Part shown: positions 25,862 through 35,106 of the stretch, piece after piece | Layout of the letters: every line of letters begins with the position of its first letter | Numbering within the stretch: position 1 is the stretch's first letter | Position numbers and translations under genes: made by a program | Notes under the pieces: generated by a model | Databases searched by the model: none | What the model was told of the DNA's origin: nothing | Seen by the model: only the letters and a program-made list of their open reading frames with translations | Source of the DNA: Alphaproteobacteria bacterium | GTDB lineage: Bacteria; Pseudomonadota; Alphaproteobacteria; Caedimonadales; UBA1908 | Direction of reading: 5' to 3' | DNA: 59,154 nucleotides | Assembly (NCBI GenBank): GCA_021298595.1 | Contig: JAJTHL010000013.1 | Location: 1-59,154, forward strand

Positions 25862-26521
25862 ATGACGCAAAAAAGCAATCATTTGAACACAAAAATCACA
25901 GGAATCGCCTTGGGGCTTTTGCTAGCGGGCTGTCAAAGTATGAGCGTTTTTCAAAAGAAAGAAGACGCCCATACCCCTTGTATTACGGCCATTGACATCT
26001 CTCTTGATTCTGATGCCAATCAAAACTCTGCCGTGGCCATCGATCTCTTGATTGTTTACAGCGATGAACTGATGAAAACACTCATGAAGATGAAATCAAA
26101 AGATTATTTTGAGTCACATATGCAGGTTAAACGAGACTACCCAGATATGGTGGACATCTGGCATTGGGAGCTAACCCCTGGTCAAGTTGTCAGGGACTAT
26201 CCGATCCAACAGCGCTCAGATGAACCTGTCGGGGCCGTTCTTTTTGCCGATTACCTTGCAAAGGGCGATCACCGGATTAGACTTGCCCAGCAGGCCCATG
26301 CCCATGTTCGTATGAAGAAGTTCGACTTCTGTGTCCTTGAACAAGGATGTAGTGCCGACCCAAGGCACCAAGCCTTCGCCTCACGGGACGCCCCAGAAGA
26401 CCCAAGTGCCGGCGCCATGGCTGGCAATCTTTCTAAGGGAAAAGATGCTCTCAAGCAAGGCATGTCCACGGCTAAACAACTTAAAGGTGAAGTTTCACAA
26501 CTTCAAAAAATGCTTAAATAA
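25862..26521 (+). CDS. tssJ: T6SS outer membrane lipoprotein TssJ-like
   Basis: 219 residues. A lipoprotein signal ends at LAGC (Cys24). The mature part starts with a beta-rich segment (ITAIDISLDSDANQNSAVAIDLLIVY) followed by KDYFESHMQVKRDYPDMVDI and WHWELTPGQ. A Ser/Lys-rich helical tail lies near the C-terminus. Direct similarity to TssJ is weak, and the tail is longer than usual. Position immediately before tssK-tssL-tssM and the lipobox make TssJ, the outer-membrane partner of TssM, the best reading. Confidence 0.68.
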   Translation: MTQKSNHLNTKITGIALGLLLAGCQSMSVFQKKEDAHTPCITAIDISLDSDANQNSAVAIDLLIVYSDELMKTLMKMKSKDYFESHMQVKRDYPDMVDIWHWELTPGQVVRDYPIQQRSDEPVGAVLFADYLAKGDHRIRLAQQAHAHVRMKKFDFCVLEQGCSADPRHQAFASRDAPEDPSAGAMAGNLSKGKDALKQGMSTAKQLKGEVSQLQKMLK

Positions 26522-26546
26522 ATGACCAGGGAGGTTTGATATTACT

Positions 26547-27893
26547 ATGGCAACGACTTACCCCATCGCTCCTGCATTGCAATGGCACGAAGGCATGCTC
26601 CTCATGCCTGAGCACTTTCAACAAAATGATCGCCGTCTTGACCAACTCTTTCACTTTCACATGTCCAATACGTCGCCTTTCTATTGGGGAATTGTGTCGT
26701 GCAAAATCGATTCGGCAAAACTTGTCACAGGCGTTGTGAGCTTCACCGCCCTGCAAGCCGTCATGCCCGATGGTACCATCGTCAGCGTACGTGAAGAAGA
26801 AGGCAGACCTTTAGAAGTCGACATTAACGATCTGATTTTAAAACAAGTGGATAAGACGCTCATGCTTCACTTGGCGGTTCCCATCTATAGACCCAACGCA
26901 GCGAACGTCAACAATGACTTGCCGCGCTATGTTTCCCAGGAAAGTGACGTGGTCGTGGACGAGAACACCGGAGAGGGGCAATTACGTTTTCCCACCCTCA
27001 GGCCCAATCTCTTTTTGTTAACGGGCGACATCCCATCCGGGCAGTACATTAGCTTTCCTGTTCTTAAAATCGCCTATGTATCAAATAGCTATTCCATTTC
27101 AGGTGATTTTTGTCCGCCCTTTCTTTCCATTACCTCAGACCACCCCATTGGCGCACTAAGCCTGGATCTTGCCCAGCGAATACGCCAAAAAATTTCTTTT
27201 CTTTCAGACAGGCTAAACTCTCAAATAGACGATATCATGTCCGCAGAAGCAGAAGACGCCGTGAGAGCCCTTTCAAGGGGACTTCTTCCTTTTGAAGCCA
27301 TGCTGCGAGCAGGGGCGGCGCATCCTTATGACCTGTATCTTGAGCTTTGCTCCCTTGCTGGGGATATGACAGCGCTCCATCCAGGGCAAATGCCGCCGAG
27401 TTTTTCAACCTATCGTCACGATGATATGATGCCAACCTTCCAAGAGGCGTTGGGCTTTGCTAATGCCATGTTGGACCGCATTCAAGAAGGCTATAATGTC
27501 ATCGCTTTTACCCTTGAACAACGGATTTTCAAACTCCCCCTTCGCCAAGCCTGGATGCAAGATCACCTTATTTTTGGTGTCAAGGCAGCACCTGGTATGA
27601 GTGAAAAGGAAGTTTCTGACTGGCTCACCCAAGCTGTCATCGCGACCGATCGTTTCGTGGGACCCGTGAGGGACAAACGGATCCTGGGCGCCAGCCGTGC
27701 CGTGATCGAGGCAAGTGAAGACATGGGGCTTCTTCCAGCAAGGGGAGTCGTTCTCTTTTCTGTGCTCTATGATCGAAACTTTATTGATTCTAATGAAACA
27801 CTCCAGGTCTTTAATGTGGCGGATACTGAGGCCACAAGGCCCGTGGAAATTGTGATGTACGTCCCAAAAAGAACCAGGGATACATATTTTTAG
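26547..27893 (+). CDS. tssK: T6SS baseplate protein TssK
   Basis: 448 residues, the usual size. The N-terminus is diagnostic: IAPALQWHEGMLLMPEHFQQ followed by DRRLDQLFHFH. Later come PVLKIAYVSNSYSISGDFCP-type text and the C-terminal DRNFIDSNETLQVFNVA. TssK trimers link the T6SS baseplate to the TssLM membrane complex. tssL follows after an AT-rich 83-base gap that ends in a GGGAG site. Confidence 0.93.
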   Translation: MATTYPIAPALQWHEGMLLMPEHFQQNDRRLDQLFHFHMSNTSPFYWGIVSCKIDSAKLVTGVVSFTALQAVMPDGTIVSVREEEGRPLEVDINDLILKQVDKTLMLHLAVPIYRPNAANVNNDLPRYVSQESDVVVDENTGEGQLRFPTLRPNLFLLTGDIPSGQYISFPVLKIAYVSNSYSISGDFCPPFLSITSDHPIGALSLDLAQRIRQKISFLSDRLNSQIDDIMSAEAEDAVRALSRGLLPFEAMLRAGAAHPYDLYLELCSLAGDMTALHPGQMPPSFSTYRHDDMMPTFQEALGFANAMLDRIQEGYNVIAFTLEQRIFKLPLRQAWMQDHLIFGVKAAPGMSEKEVSDWLTQAVIATDRFVGPVRDKRILGASRAVIEASEDMGLLPARGVVLFSVLYDRNFIDSNETLQVFNVADTEATRPVEIVMYVPKRTRDTYF

Positions 27894-27976
27894 AAAAAAT
27901 TAATACTATTTAGTTATTATTTAAATTACTTTTTAATAAAATTCCACCTCAAAAGAGGGGAAAAAGGGAGCAAACG

Positions 27977-28780
27977 ATGGCGCAAACGCTGCAGCTTAGA
28001 CGGGTAGGAGACAGAGATGGCTCGTTTGTTTTGAGATATTTCGAAGAGTTTTACACTGAAATCTCACGTCAAAAAGATCGCATCCGTTCAGGTCAATGGA
28101 AAAGCCCTGACACTTTCTCAGATGCACCCGGTGCAGCCGAGATGGACGTTGCCACCAGTGCCCAAGGGATTGCTGACAAACTTTACCAAATGCTCGACCG
28201 TCAGGCCATTCAAGCCAGCCGCATGGGCGGAGAGTTTGGGAGCACCTATTACCAAGAAGCGCAGTATGTCATGGCCGCCCTTGCCGATGAAGTCTTTCTT
28301 AATCTTCCTTGGGAAGGACGAAAGTACTGGGAAGATCACCTTTTGGAGTCACGCCTTTTTGGGACCCACGACGCGGGCGATCTCTTTTTTAGAAGGCTTG
28401 ATCAATTCCTTGCAGAGAGAGACATCGTGCGCAAGGATCTTGCAGAAGTTTATCTCCTCGCATTAGGTCTTGGCTTTCAAGGTAAATTTAGAAACATCAA
28501 CGATGACGGCCGCTTGGCAGAATGGCGACGACAACTGTACGTTTTCATCAATCACCGCACCCCCGCCCTTTTAGCTGGTAAAGAACGTCTTTTCCCTGAC
28601 AGCTACGCCCATACGCTTACCATCGGTGATAAGGAGCAAATGCAAGACAGACGCCTTTGGTACACAGCCATTGGGTCCGTGTTTATTGTGATCTTTCTTT
28701 TCTCACATCTCATGTGGGAACGTGCCATCGAGGACGTGTCGACAGTAAGCACACGCATCCTCAATTTAACGAAGAAATAG
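27977..28780 (+). CDS. tssL: T6SS inner membrane protein TssL (DotU family)
   Basis: 267 residues. The cytoplasmic DotU domain carries YYQEAQYVMAALADEVFLNL, PWEGRKYWEDHLLESRLFGT and HDAGDLFFRRLDQFL. One C-terminal membrane helix (about 229-246) is followed by only about 20 periplasmic residues. There is therefore no OmpA-like peptidoglycan-binding extension, so cell-wall anchoring must come from another protein. TssL pairs with TssM and TssJ in the membrane complex. tssM starts 9 bases downstream. Confidence 0.93.
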   Translation: MAQTLQLRRVGDRDGSFVLRYFEEFYTEISRQKDRIRSGQWKSPDTFSDAPGAAEMDVATSAQGIADKLYQMLDRQAIQASRMGGEFGSTYYQEAQYVMAALADEVFLNLPWEGRKYWEDHLLESRLFGTHDAGDLFFRRLDQFLAERDIVRKDLAEVYLLALGLGFQGKFRNINDDGRLAEWRRQLYVFINHRTPALLAGKERLFPDSYAHTLTIGDKEQMQDRRLWYTAIGSVFIVIFLFSHLMWERAIEDVSTVSTRILNLTKK

Positions 28781-28789
28781 GAGGGACCT

Positions 28790-31700
28790 GTGTTGGCACA
28801 ACTTCTTCAAGGATATCAGACATATCTTCCTCTTATCCTCATTGGCGCCCTTGTTCTTGCCGTCCTTGTGGTCATCCTCATTATGATTGTGGGTAAAAAA
28901 GCTCTTGCCCAGTCAAGAAAACGTCAAGCCCTTGCAAGGCCAGCAGGGGCAAAGCCCACCTTTGCCCAGCGCCTTGAGCATACCCAAGAGCACCTTAAGG
29001 GCATTAAGGGATGGATTATGGGTCTATGGGGGAAGTGGCGCTGGGAGCCCAATGATGACCAAGCGCTTTCCTTCAAGCAAACTCTCAAAATTTTAAAGGA
29101 ATACCTGCCTGATCGTCACCCAGAGTATACTCTTCCTTGGTATATGGTCGTGGGTTCTGATCAATCGGGAAAATCAGAAATCCTCAACGATCTTGATTTA
29201 GAGTTACCCATAGGAAAGCCTAATTATAGCGTAGACACCCAAATTACAGGCGTTCAGTGGTCCTTCTATGACCGAGGTGTTGTCCTTGAGGTGAACGGCG
29301 ATTGTTTTCTTCGCGATCAAGAGATCTCCTCCAATAACGAAGTATGGACAAGACTATTAAGGCTTCTCAATCGTTACCGTGCAAGACGGCCCTTAGACGG
29401 TATTGTGATCACACTCCCCGCATCAGAGCTTTATGGACCGACGCGGCTTGCTCAAATTGATCTTATGGAGCGCGCCAAACATATCTACACCAAGCTTTGG
29501 AGCCTCCAGTCGGTTACAGGGATGAGACTTCCCGTTTATATGGTTGTGACCAAGTGCGACCTCGTTCCTGGCTTCAAGAGCTTTGCAACTGAGCTTCCTG
29601 CCACAGCCTACAACGAAATGTTTGGTTGGTCTTCGCCCTACGCCATCGATGCAACATACGGTCCTGATTGGGTTGACGATATTTTTGATCATCTCCACCG
29701 TTCTCTAAACAGACTCCGTTCTGAGGTGTTTGCCGAGGGACAAGTTCGCAGTGAGCGCGACGGCACCCTTCTTTTTCCCTTAGAGTTTTTCTCACTTAAA
29801 GAAGGAATTGGTGCGTACCTGAATGGCATTTTCAAAGATAGTTCTTACCATGAAAGCTTCTTTTTAAGAGGCGTTTATTTTTCTGGAAAGGCAACAATCC
29901 AGGGCGCCCCCGTCTTTTCCCAGCGCAGCGTCTTCGAAGATACAGCCGTGCGCGCTCAAAAGCTGGATCCTCAGCAAGAGTCACGTGAAAAAGCCATCTT
30001 CTTGCGTGATTTGTTTGAAAAGAAGATTTTTTGCGAGTCGTCATTGGCAAGGCCCGTGAGACGCCTTCTGCTGTCCACAAACAGACTCCTGAATTTTACA
30101 AAAATGGCCAGTGTTGTGGTGGCCGTAGGATGGATTGCCGGCATAGTCCATAATTTCAAGACCATCGAATCAGGTAATCAAACCTTGATGCCAAGCCTCA
30201 AACGCATTGACAGCGCCCTGCAAGGGATAGATCAACTAGGGGGATATCAAGATACGCCCCGTTTTAGAGAGTACCTGAATCAGCAAGCAACCTCCGTTCT
30301 TGAAGGATTTTCAGACCTTGATCCTGTCGATAGCTTTGCCTTTTTTATGCCAAGCTCTTGGCTGAGTAACATAGATGAGCATATCCAAGATGCTTTTACC
30401 ATTGGCTATGACCACATTATTTTACCCTCTTTGTACTCCGCCTTATTGAAAAAAGCAGAAGAAGTCGTCTCCATTGGACACATCGATTACAAAAATGATC
30501 TTCGCACGCCATTTGTCAACCCCGCCTACTCGCCAGCCTTCAAGGCTCTCAACGGGTACGTGACTGACGTTGTACAACTAGAGAAGCAAGTTTCCAACTT
30601 TAATGAACTTGACGTCACGAGCAGTGTGGAAAACTTGGGCATTTTGGTGCGTTACCTATTCAACCGTGACTTACCCAAAAATTTCTTTAGTCACACGGAG
30701 TACTATAAAAGAGCCCTGGGTCGTATTATTGATCGCAATATTGATCTGACTCATTTCAGGGTGGCCGCAGGTCAAAAATTGGGGATTCTTTTTAAGAATT
30801 TCATCGCAACGTCTTTTGATGTTCAACGTAACTTCCCGCTTTTTGAAAAATTGAAAAGAGACATCACCAACTGGGAAGATACAAAAATCTTGCATCATCT
30901 GCATGCCAGTGATTTACGCAAGACAACCGAACGCGCCATCACAGTTGCAGATATTATTGCCAGCGGTGATCTTGCCTGGATTGATAATACCATCTTTGAG
31001 CCAAGCCCAAGCTATGTGCAGATGAAAAATGATATCTCGGCCTCCCACCTTTTGGGTCCTGATCTAACGGCTGAGCTCTCACGTATTGCCGACCGTGAAT
31101 TCTTAACATTTAAGCTTCATCTATCTGATTTGAAAACGAAACTGACAGGCACCTTCTTTAATATTGCCGACAATCGACTTGTGGGCGAACCTTCTCCTGG
31201 TCTTGTGGCGGTCATCGACGCGCTCAGCCAATATCTCAACGAAAAGTTTATGATCACTCTGGGTCACAAACCTCTTTCAACCAAGTTGGACGGCGCACGT
31301 CTGCTGTTTTGGGATGAGGAAACCCTACAAAAAGCGGAGGAGTATGCGGACGCCTACCAATCGTATTTGCAAAAACATTTGCCCGCAGCCCTTGCCGATC
31401 TTCAAGATCTTTTCAAAATTGTGGGTCTGAACAGTACCCGGGATATTGTGACAGCCCTCATCGCAAACGCCCAATCATTTCAAGACAACCCCTTGAATTC
31501 TCTTGGCTTTGGCGCGCAAGAAATCCTCCATGCCCAAGTTCAGAATGTGGCCGCCGCCGTACCTCATTTTACAAAACTCCTTGGCATGTACGATAACGGG
31601 GGGTTTGTGAACAACGGTGTGGTCTTACGAGAACTCCTTGTAAAGCAGAATTATGACATTCTTGAGCGCATCGAAAAGCTTCTTGAAAGTGATAACCTCT

Positions 31701-33022
31701 ATAATGCAAAGGAAGAGGCCTTTGAATGGTGGGATGGCTCTCCCCTAGTGGGCCTCAAGGCCTTTGGGGTACACACGATTTCTGATATGAGAACGTACCT
31801 TGCGGCGCAACGTTTTCAAATTGCTTTTCTTGCAAAAGAAATGGCAGAGCCCATCTTGACACTTTTAAGTCTTGGCTATCTGGAGGATGTGCCTTATGAC
31901 CTTCCCCTTGCCACTAAATGGAGTCATATCGCCTCAACATTAAGCGATTATGAAAAGCAATCCCCAGGAAACTCTTTAAAGATCCTTGAGCAGTTCTTGA
32001 CTTATGACATTAACGAGTTGTCATTGGAGAACTGTACGCTGGAGGTTGACGATTTTGATGGAGGCGATTACTTCCTTGAAATTCGTAATCGCTATGCCAC
32101 CTCTTTACAAGACAGGTGTGAGACCTTGCGTGGTCGCAAGGCCCTTGAGCGTTACAACCGTGCAGCCACCTTCTTCAACGTGAATCTTGCAGGACGCTTC
32201 CCGTTCACAAAGAATATTCTGCGCGATGCATCTTCAGAGGCTGATCCCGATGATGTGATCACGTTCTTTCAACTTTTTGATAGTCTGAGTACCAAGGACA
32301 TCGAGATCATCAAAAGACTCTCGCGTTCGTCGGCGGCTAAAGACTCTCTTGCAGCTTTTATTTCAAAGATTGAAAGTGTCAGACCCTTAATGCTCGCTTC
32401 TCTAGATAAAGGAACCGATAAGCAAATTCCCAATGTAAAAGTCGATGTGGCCTTCCGAACGAACCGTCAAGAAGAGCGCGGCGGCAATAAAATTATTGAT
32501 TGGTCCATGGACTTTGGTACAGGACAAATCGACTTTAGAGGCACGGAATTGACCGGCAAGTGGCGCGTGGGCGCCCCTGTGGATGTGAACCTCACCTGGG
32601 CCCTAGATTCTGACAATGTCCCCATTTCCGATCCGCGCAATCCCTCTTTGGATGTTGTGGGGCCCAACGCGATCTTTTCCTACGAAGGGAGATGGGCTTT
32701 AATTCGCCTTGTGCGGGAACACGCAACCGATGAAGGAAAATTTGATCAATCATTGACGCCAGCTCCCCTCACCCTAGAGTTTTTGGTGCCAACCGCCTAC
32801 AATAAGGCTTGCTATCAAGGAGATCCCCCACTCAAGATGGACCGTAAAAGTGAACCTGCGCGTGTGTATTGTCAGCTCAGCATGCACATCCCTGTCACAT
32901 CTCAGCTAGAGGGGCCCGATGGTCTAACGGTCACAGAGCTTAAACGCATCGGTATGCCACGGTTCCCTTATGAAGCGCCTGTGGTGGATCCTTTGCCGTT
33001 GAAGCGCCGAAAGCAAGATTAG
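28790..33022 (+). CDS. tssM: T6SS inner membrane protein TssM (IcmF family)
   Basis: 1410 residues, longer than the 1100-1300 common in the family. GTG start with GGAGGG upstream. Membrane helices near 12-35 and 438-458. Between them is the cytoplasmic NTPase-like domain with Walker A GSDQSGKS (122-129) and VTKCDLVPGF. The IcmF-related and C-terminal periplasmic beta region includes EFLVPTAYNKACYQ. TssM spans the envelope, joins TssL to TssJ and forms the channel core. Only 9 bases separate it from tssA. Confidence 0.95.
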   Translation: MLAQLLQGYQTYLPLILIGALVLAVLVVILIMIVGKKALAQSRKRQALARPAGAKPTFAQRLEHTQEHLKGIKGWIMGLWGKWRWEPNDDQALSFKQTLKILKEYLPDRHPEYTLPWYMVVGSDQSGKSEILNDLDLELPIGKPNYSVDTQITGVQWSFYDRGVVLEVNGDCFLRDQEISSNNEVWTRLLRLLNRYRARRPLDGIVITLPASELYGPTRLAQIDLMERAKHIYTKLWSLQSVTGMRLPVYMVVTKCDLVPGFKSFATELPATAYNEMFGWSSPYAIDATYGPDWVDDIFDHLHRSLNRLRSEVFAEGQVRSERDGTLLFPLEFFSLKEGIGAYLNGIFKDSSYHESFFLRGVYFSGKATIQGAPVFSQRSVFEDTAVRAQKLDPQQESREKAIFLRDLFEKKIFCESSLARPVRRLLLSTNRLLNFTKMASVVVAVGWIAGIVHNFKTIESGNQTLMPSLKRIDSALQGIDQLGGYQDTPRFREYLNQQATSVLEGFSDLDPVDSFAFFMPSSWLSNIDEHIQDAFTIGYDHIILPSLYSALLKKAEEVVSIGHIDYKNDLRTPFVNPAYSPAFKALNGYVTDVVQLEKQVSNFNELDVTSSVENLGILVRYLFNRDLPKNFFSHTEYYKRALGRIIDRNIDLTHFRVAAGQKLGILFKNFIATSFDVQRNFPLFEKLKRDITNWEDTKILHHLHASDLRKTTERAITVADIIASGDLAWIDNTIFEPSPSYVQMKNDISASHLLGPDLTAELSRIADREFLTFKLHLSDLKTKLTGTFFNIADNRLVGEPSPGLVAVIDALSQYLNEKFMITLGHKPLSTKLDGARLLFWDEETLQKAEEYADAYQSYLQKHLPAALADLQDLFKIVGLNSTRDIVTALIANAQSFQDNPLNSLGFGAQEILHAQVQNVAAAVPHFTKLLGMYDNGGFVNNGVVLRELLVKQNYDILERIEKLLESDNLYNAKEEAFEWWDGSPLVGLKAFGVHTISDMRTYLAAQRFQIAFLAKEMAEPILTLLSLGYLEDVPYDLPLATKWSHIASTLSDYEKQSPGNSLKILEQFLTYDINELSLENCTLEVDDFDGGDYFLEIRNRYATSLQDRCETLRGRKALERYNRAATFFNVNLAGRFPFTKNILRDASSEADPDDVITFFQLFDSLSTKDIEIIKRLSRSSAAKDSLAAFISKIESVRPLMLASLDKGTDKQIPNVKVDVAFRTNRQEERGGNKIIDWSMDFGTGQIDFRGTELTGKWRVGAPVDVNLTWALDSDNVPISDPRNPSLDVVGPNAIFSYEGRWALIRLVREHATDEGKFDQSLTPAPLTLEFLVPTAYNKACYQGDPPLKMDRKSEPARVYCQLSMHIPVTSQLEGPDGLTVTELKRIGMPRFPYEAPVVDPLPLKRRKQD

Positions 33023-33031
33023 GAGAGCGTC

Positions 33032-34129
33032 ATGAAACAGTTTCAACTGAGCGATCACGTCTGGAATGCCCTTTTAAAACCCATTTCTGACGCTGAACCG
33101 TCAGGAAAGTTCTTTTTGTACGAACCTCTTTACGATCAAATTCGTGAGGCAAGATTTCACGAAGATGACTCGCTGCCTCAAGGAATTTGGCAAAGGGATC
33201 TCAAAAAAGCCGATTGGACAAAGGTTGAAACCCTTTGCGTTGAAGCATTACAAGAAAAAACTAAGGATCTACAAATTGCTGCCTGGCTAACTGAAGCGTG
33301 GCTTGTACAATACGGCATCGAGGGGTTCGCCAAGGGTATGGAGTTATGTCGGCTTTTGGCACAGACCTTTTGGGACTCGGTCTATCCGGCCTTACGAACC
33401 GAGGATCCAGAATACCGCCTTGCTCCCCTCACTTGGATCAATGAAAAACTAGAGGAACGTCTTTATTTTATTACTATTACTAAACCCACGGATCTGACGC
33501 AAACTTCTTTGAGTTTTGCTGATTATACCAAGGCACAACAAAATGATACTCTTGCACGTCGTGACCCCAAAGTGGCCCGTGAACAGGAAAAAACAGGAGA
33601 GCTTACCCTTCCTCAATTTAAGCGTTCTCAAACCCTTACTCCTTCATCTTTTTACCGCAACCTCCGTGAGCAGCTGCATGCGTGCCTCAGTGAAGCACGC
33701 GCCTTTGAGGAACTTGTGTCATCAAAGCTGAAAGGTTATGAAGGGCTTTTGGTGCGCCTTCGCGCCACCCTTCAAGAAATCTTAAAATTTGTCGATGGTT
33801 GTCTTGAAGATCGAAGGGAAGTCATCCCAGAGTCATCCGACACCCCCGCACAATCTAAAGGAAACACTATGACAGAAAAAGGCACAAGTGGCATGGGTGG
33901 TCCCATCAAAAGCAGAGAAGATGCGTATCAGTGCCTGGCTGAGGCAGCCGATTTCCTTGCACACCTCGAGCCCCACAGCCCAACACCTTACCTTGTGCGC
34001 CGTGCTATTACTTGGGGGAGTATGTCCCTCATCGACCTTATGCAAGAAATTGTCCACGACCCCAACGATTACCGACAAATCCTGCAACTTTTGGGCGTAC
34101 CCCATAAGTCGGACCATACGGGAAGTTAA
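33032..34129 (+). CDS. tssA: T6SS protein TssA (ImpA_N domain)
   Basis: 365 residues. The N-terminal ImpA domain reads ALLKPISDAEPSGKFFLYEP and LYDQIREARFHEDD, with DWTKVETLCVEALQEKTKDL and IAAWLTEAWLVQYGIEGF. The C-terminal region has KSREDAYQCLAEAADFLAHL, EPHSPTPYLVRRAITW and IDLMQEIVHDP, typical of short TssA proteins. TssA guides baseplate and sheath assembly. It is the last gene of this T6SS block; sheath, Hcp, VgrG and ClpV genes are not in the window. Confidence 0.92.
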   Translation: MKQFQLSDHVWNALLKPISDAEPSGKFFLYEPLYDQIREARFHEDDSLPQGIWQRDLKKADWTKVETLCVEALQEKTKDLQIAAWLTEAWLVQYGIEGFAKGMELCRLLAQTFWDSVYPALRTEDPEYRLAPLTWINEKLEERLYFITITKPTDLTQTSLSFADYTKAQQNDTLARRDPKVAREQEKTGELTLPQFKRSQTLTPSSFYRNLREQLHACLSEARAFEELVSSKLKGYEGLLVRLRATLQEILKFVDGCLEDRREVIPESSDTPAQSKGNTMTEKGTSGMGGPIKSREDAYQCLAEAADFLAHLEPHSPTPYLVRRAITWGSMSLIDLMQEIVHDPNDYRQILQLLGVPHKSDHTGS

Positions 34130-34215
34130 CTTAAAACGCCGCGTGGAAAAGCAGTCATGGGAACGAGGAGCACCTTGAGGTGTGTGACGCTTGAGTCTTT
34201 AGGGCGGCCCCTCGT

Positions 34216-35070
34216 TTATGCTTTATGGGTTTTGTGATAACTCTCAAGGGTATCTGCAAAAAGCGGCGGCACCTCCTGCATCGGGTAGTGCCCTGACCCA
34301 GGTAAATCCACAAATGACGCTTTTTCAAACCATGTGCCGATGGTATTCTTCATATCTTGCAGGCAGTGTCCTTGCACGTCACTTTGTCCGGTAATCACTA
34401 AAAGAGGCGTTTTGCATCCTGCAACCTTTTGGGAAAAATCCGTTTTCACAAACATATGGAGATAACCCAAGCGGGCAGAGGCAAGGGAGCTCTGCCACCA
34501 TCTAGCGACTTTATAGTCCAGAAATTGACCCTGATAACGCCCCCCGGTCATAAAGGATACTATTTGCCTAGCCGCCACCTGGTCGCGCTGGGTTGCGCCT
34601 TCAAAAAATGCCATATTCTCAAGCATACCAGAAGATCCACACGCAGGGGTCGGGGTCACGGCCACAAGACTTAAAAGCCTCTCGGGGGCCATCACAGCGG
34701 CGTACTGAGCCACAAGTCCGGTCATGGAATGGGTCACAAGATGAAAGCGTTTAACGCCCAAGTGATCCATAAGGGCCATGAGATCCGTGTAGATTTCCTC
34801 AACACTAAAGCGCCCTTGAATATCTTTGGACTTTCCGTATCCGCGCACGTCTACGAAATAGTAGGTGAATTCGGGACAAAGATAGGGTTTGATGATCTCG
34901 TAGCTTGTCGTGTCACAGAACCAATCGTGAAGCATCACGACCGCCTCGGTCCCTGCCCCCAGCATTTCATACCCTAGCATTGGCTCTCTCTTTCTTTTGT
35001 GGACAGATTTCCCCATCCCTTTTTCTTGACGTTTCTTTATGACCTGTTCTAAAGGGTGTGGCAAGGACAC
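34216..35070 (-). CDS. Alpha/beta hydrolase
   Basis: 284 residues from the GTG at 35070. TTG at 35064 has better spacing from AGAGG, and ATG at 34980 begins close to the recognisable domain, so the start is uncertain. Hydrolase motifs are VMLHDWFCDT (oxyanion loop), DVRGYGKS, nucleophile THSMTG, TGQSDVQG and catalytic His in GSGHYPMQE. The extra basic N-terminus (KKRQEKGMGKSVHKRKREP) is unusual and may not be translated. It lies 36 bases after mrp on the same strand. The substrate is unknown. Confidence 0.8.
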   Translation of the reverse strand: MSLPHPLEQVIKKRQEKGMGKSVHKRKREPMLGYEMLGAGTEAVVMLHDWFCDTTSYEIIKPYLCPEFTYYFVDVRGYGKSKDIQGRFSVEEIYTDLMALMDHLGVKRFHLVTHSMTGLVAQYAAVMAPERLLSLVAVTPTPACGSSGMLENMAFFEGATQRDQVAARQIVSFMTGGRYQGQFLDYKVARWWQSSLASARLGYLHMFVKTDFSQKVAGCKTPLLVITGQSDVQGHCLQDMKNTIGTWFEKASFVDLPGSGHYPMQEVPPLFADTLESYHKTHKA

Positions 35071-35106
35071 GTACCTCTTTTTCTTTCAAATTGACGGGGG
35101 TGTGCT

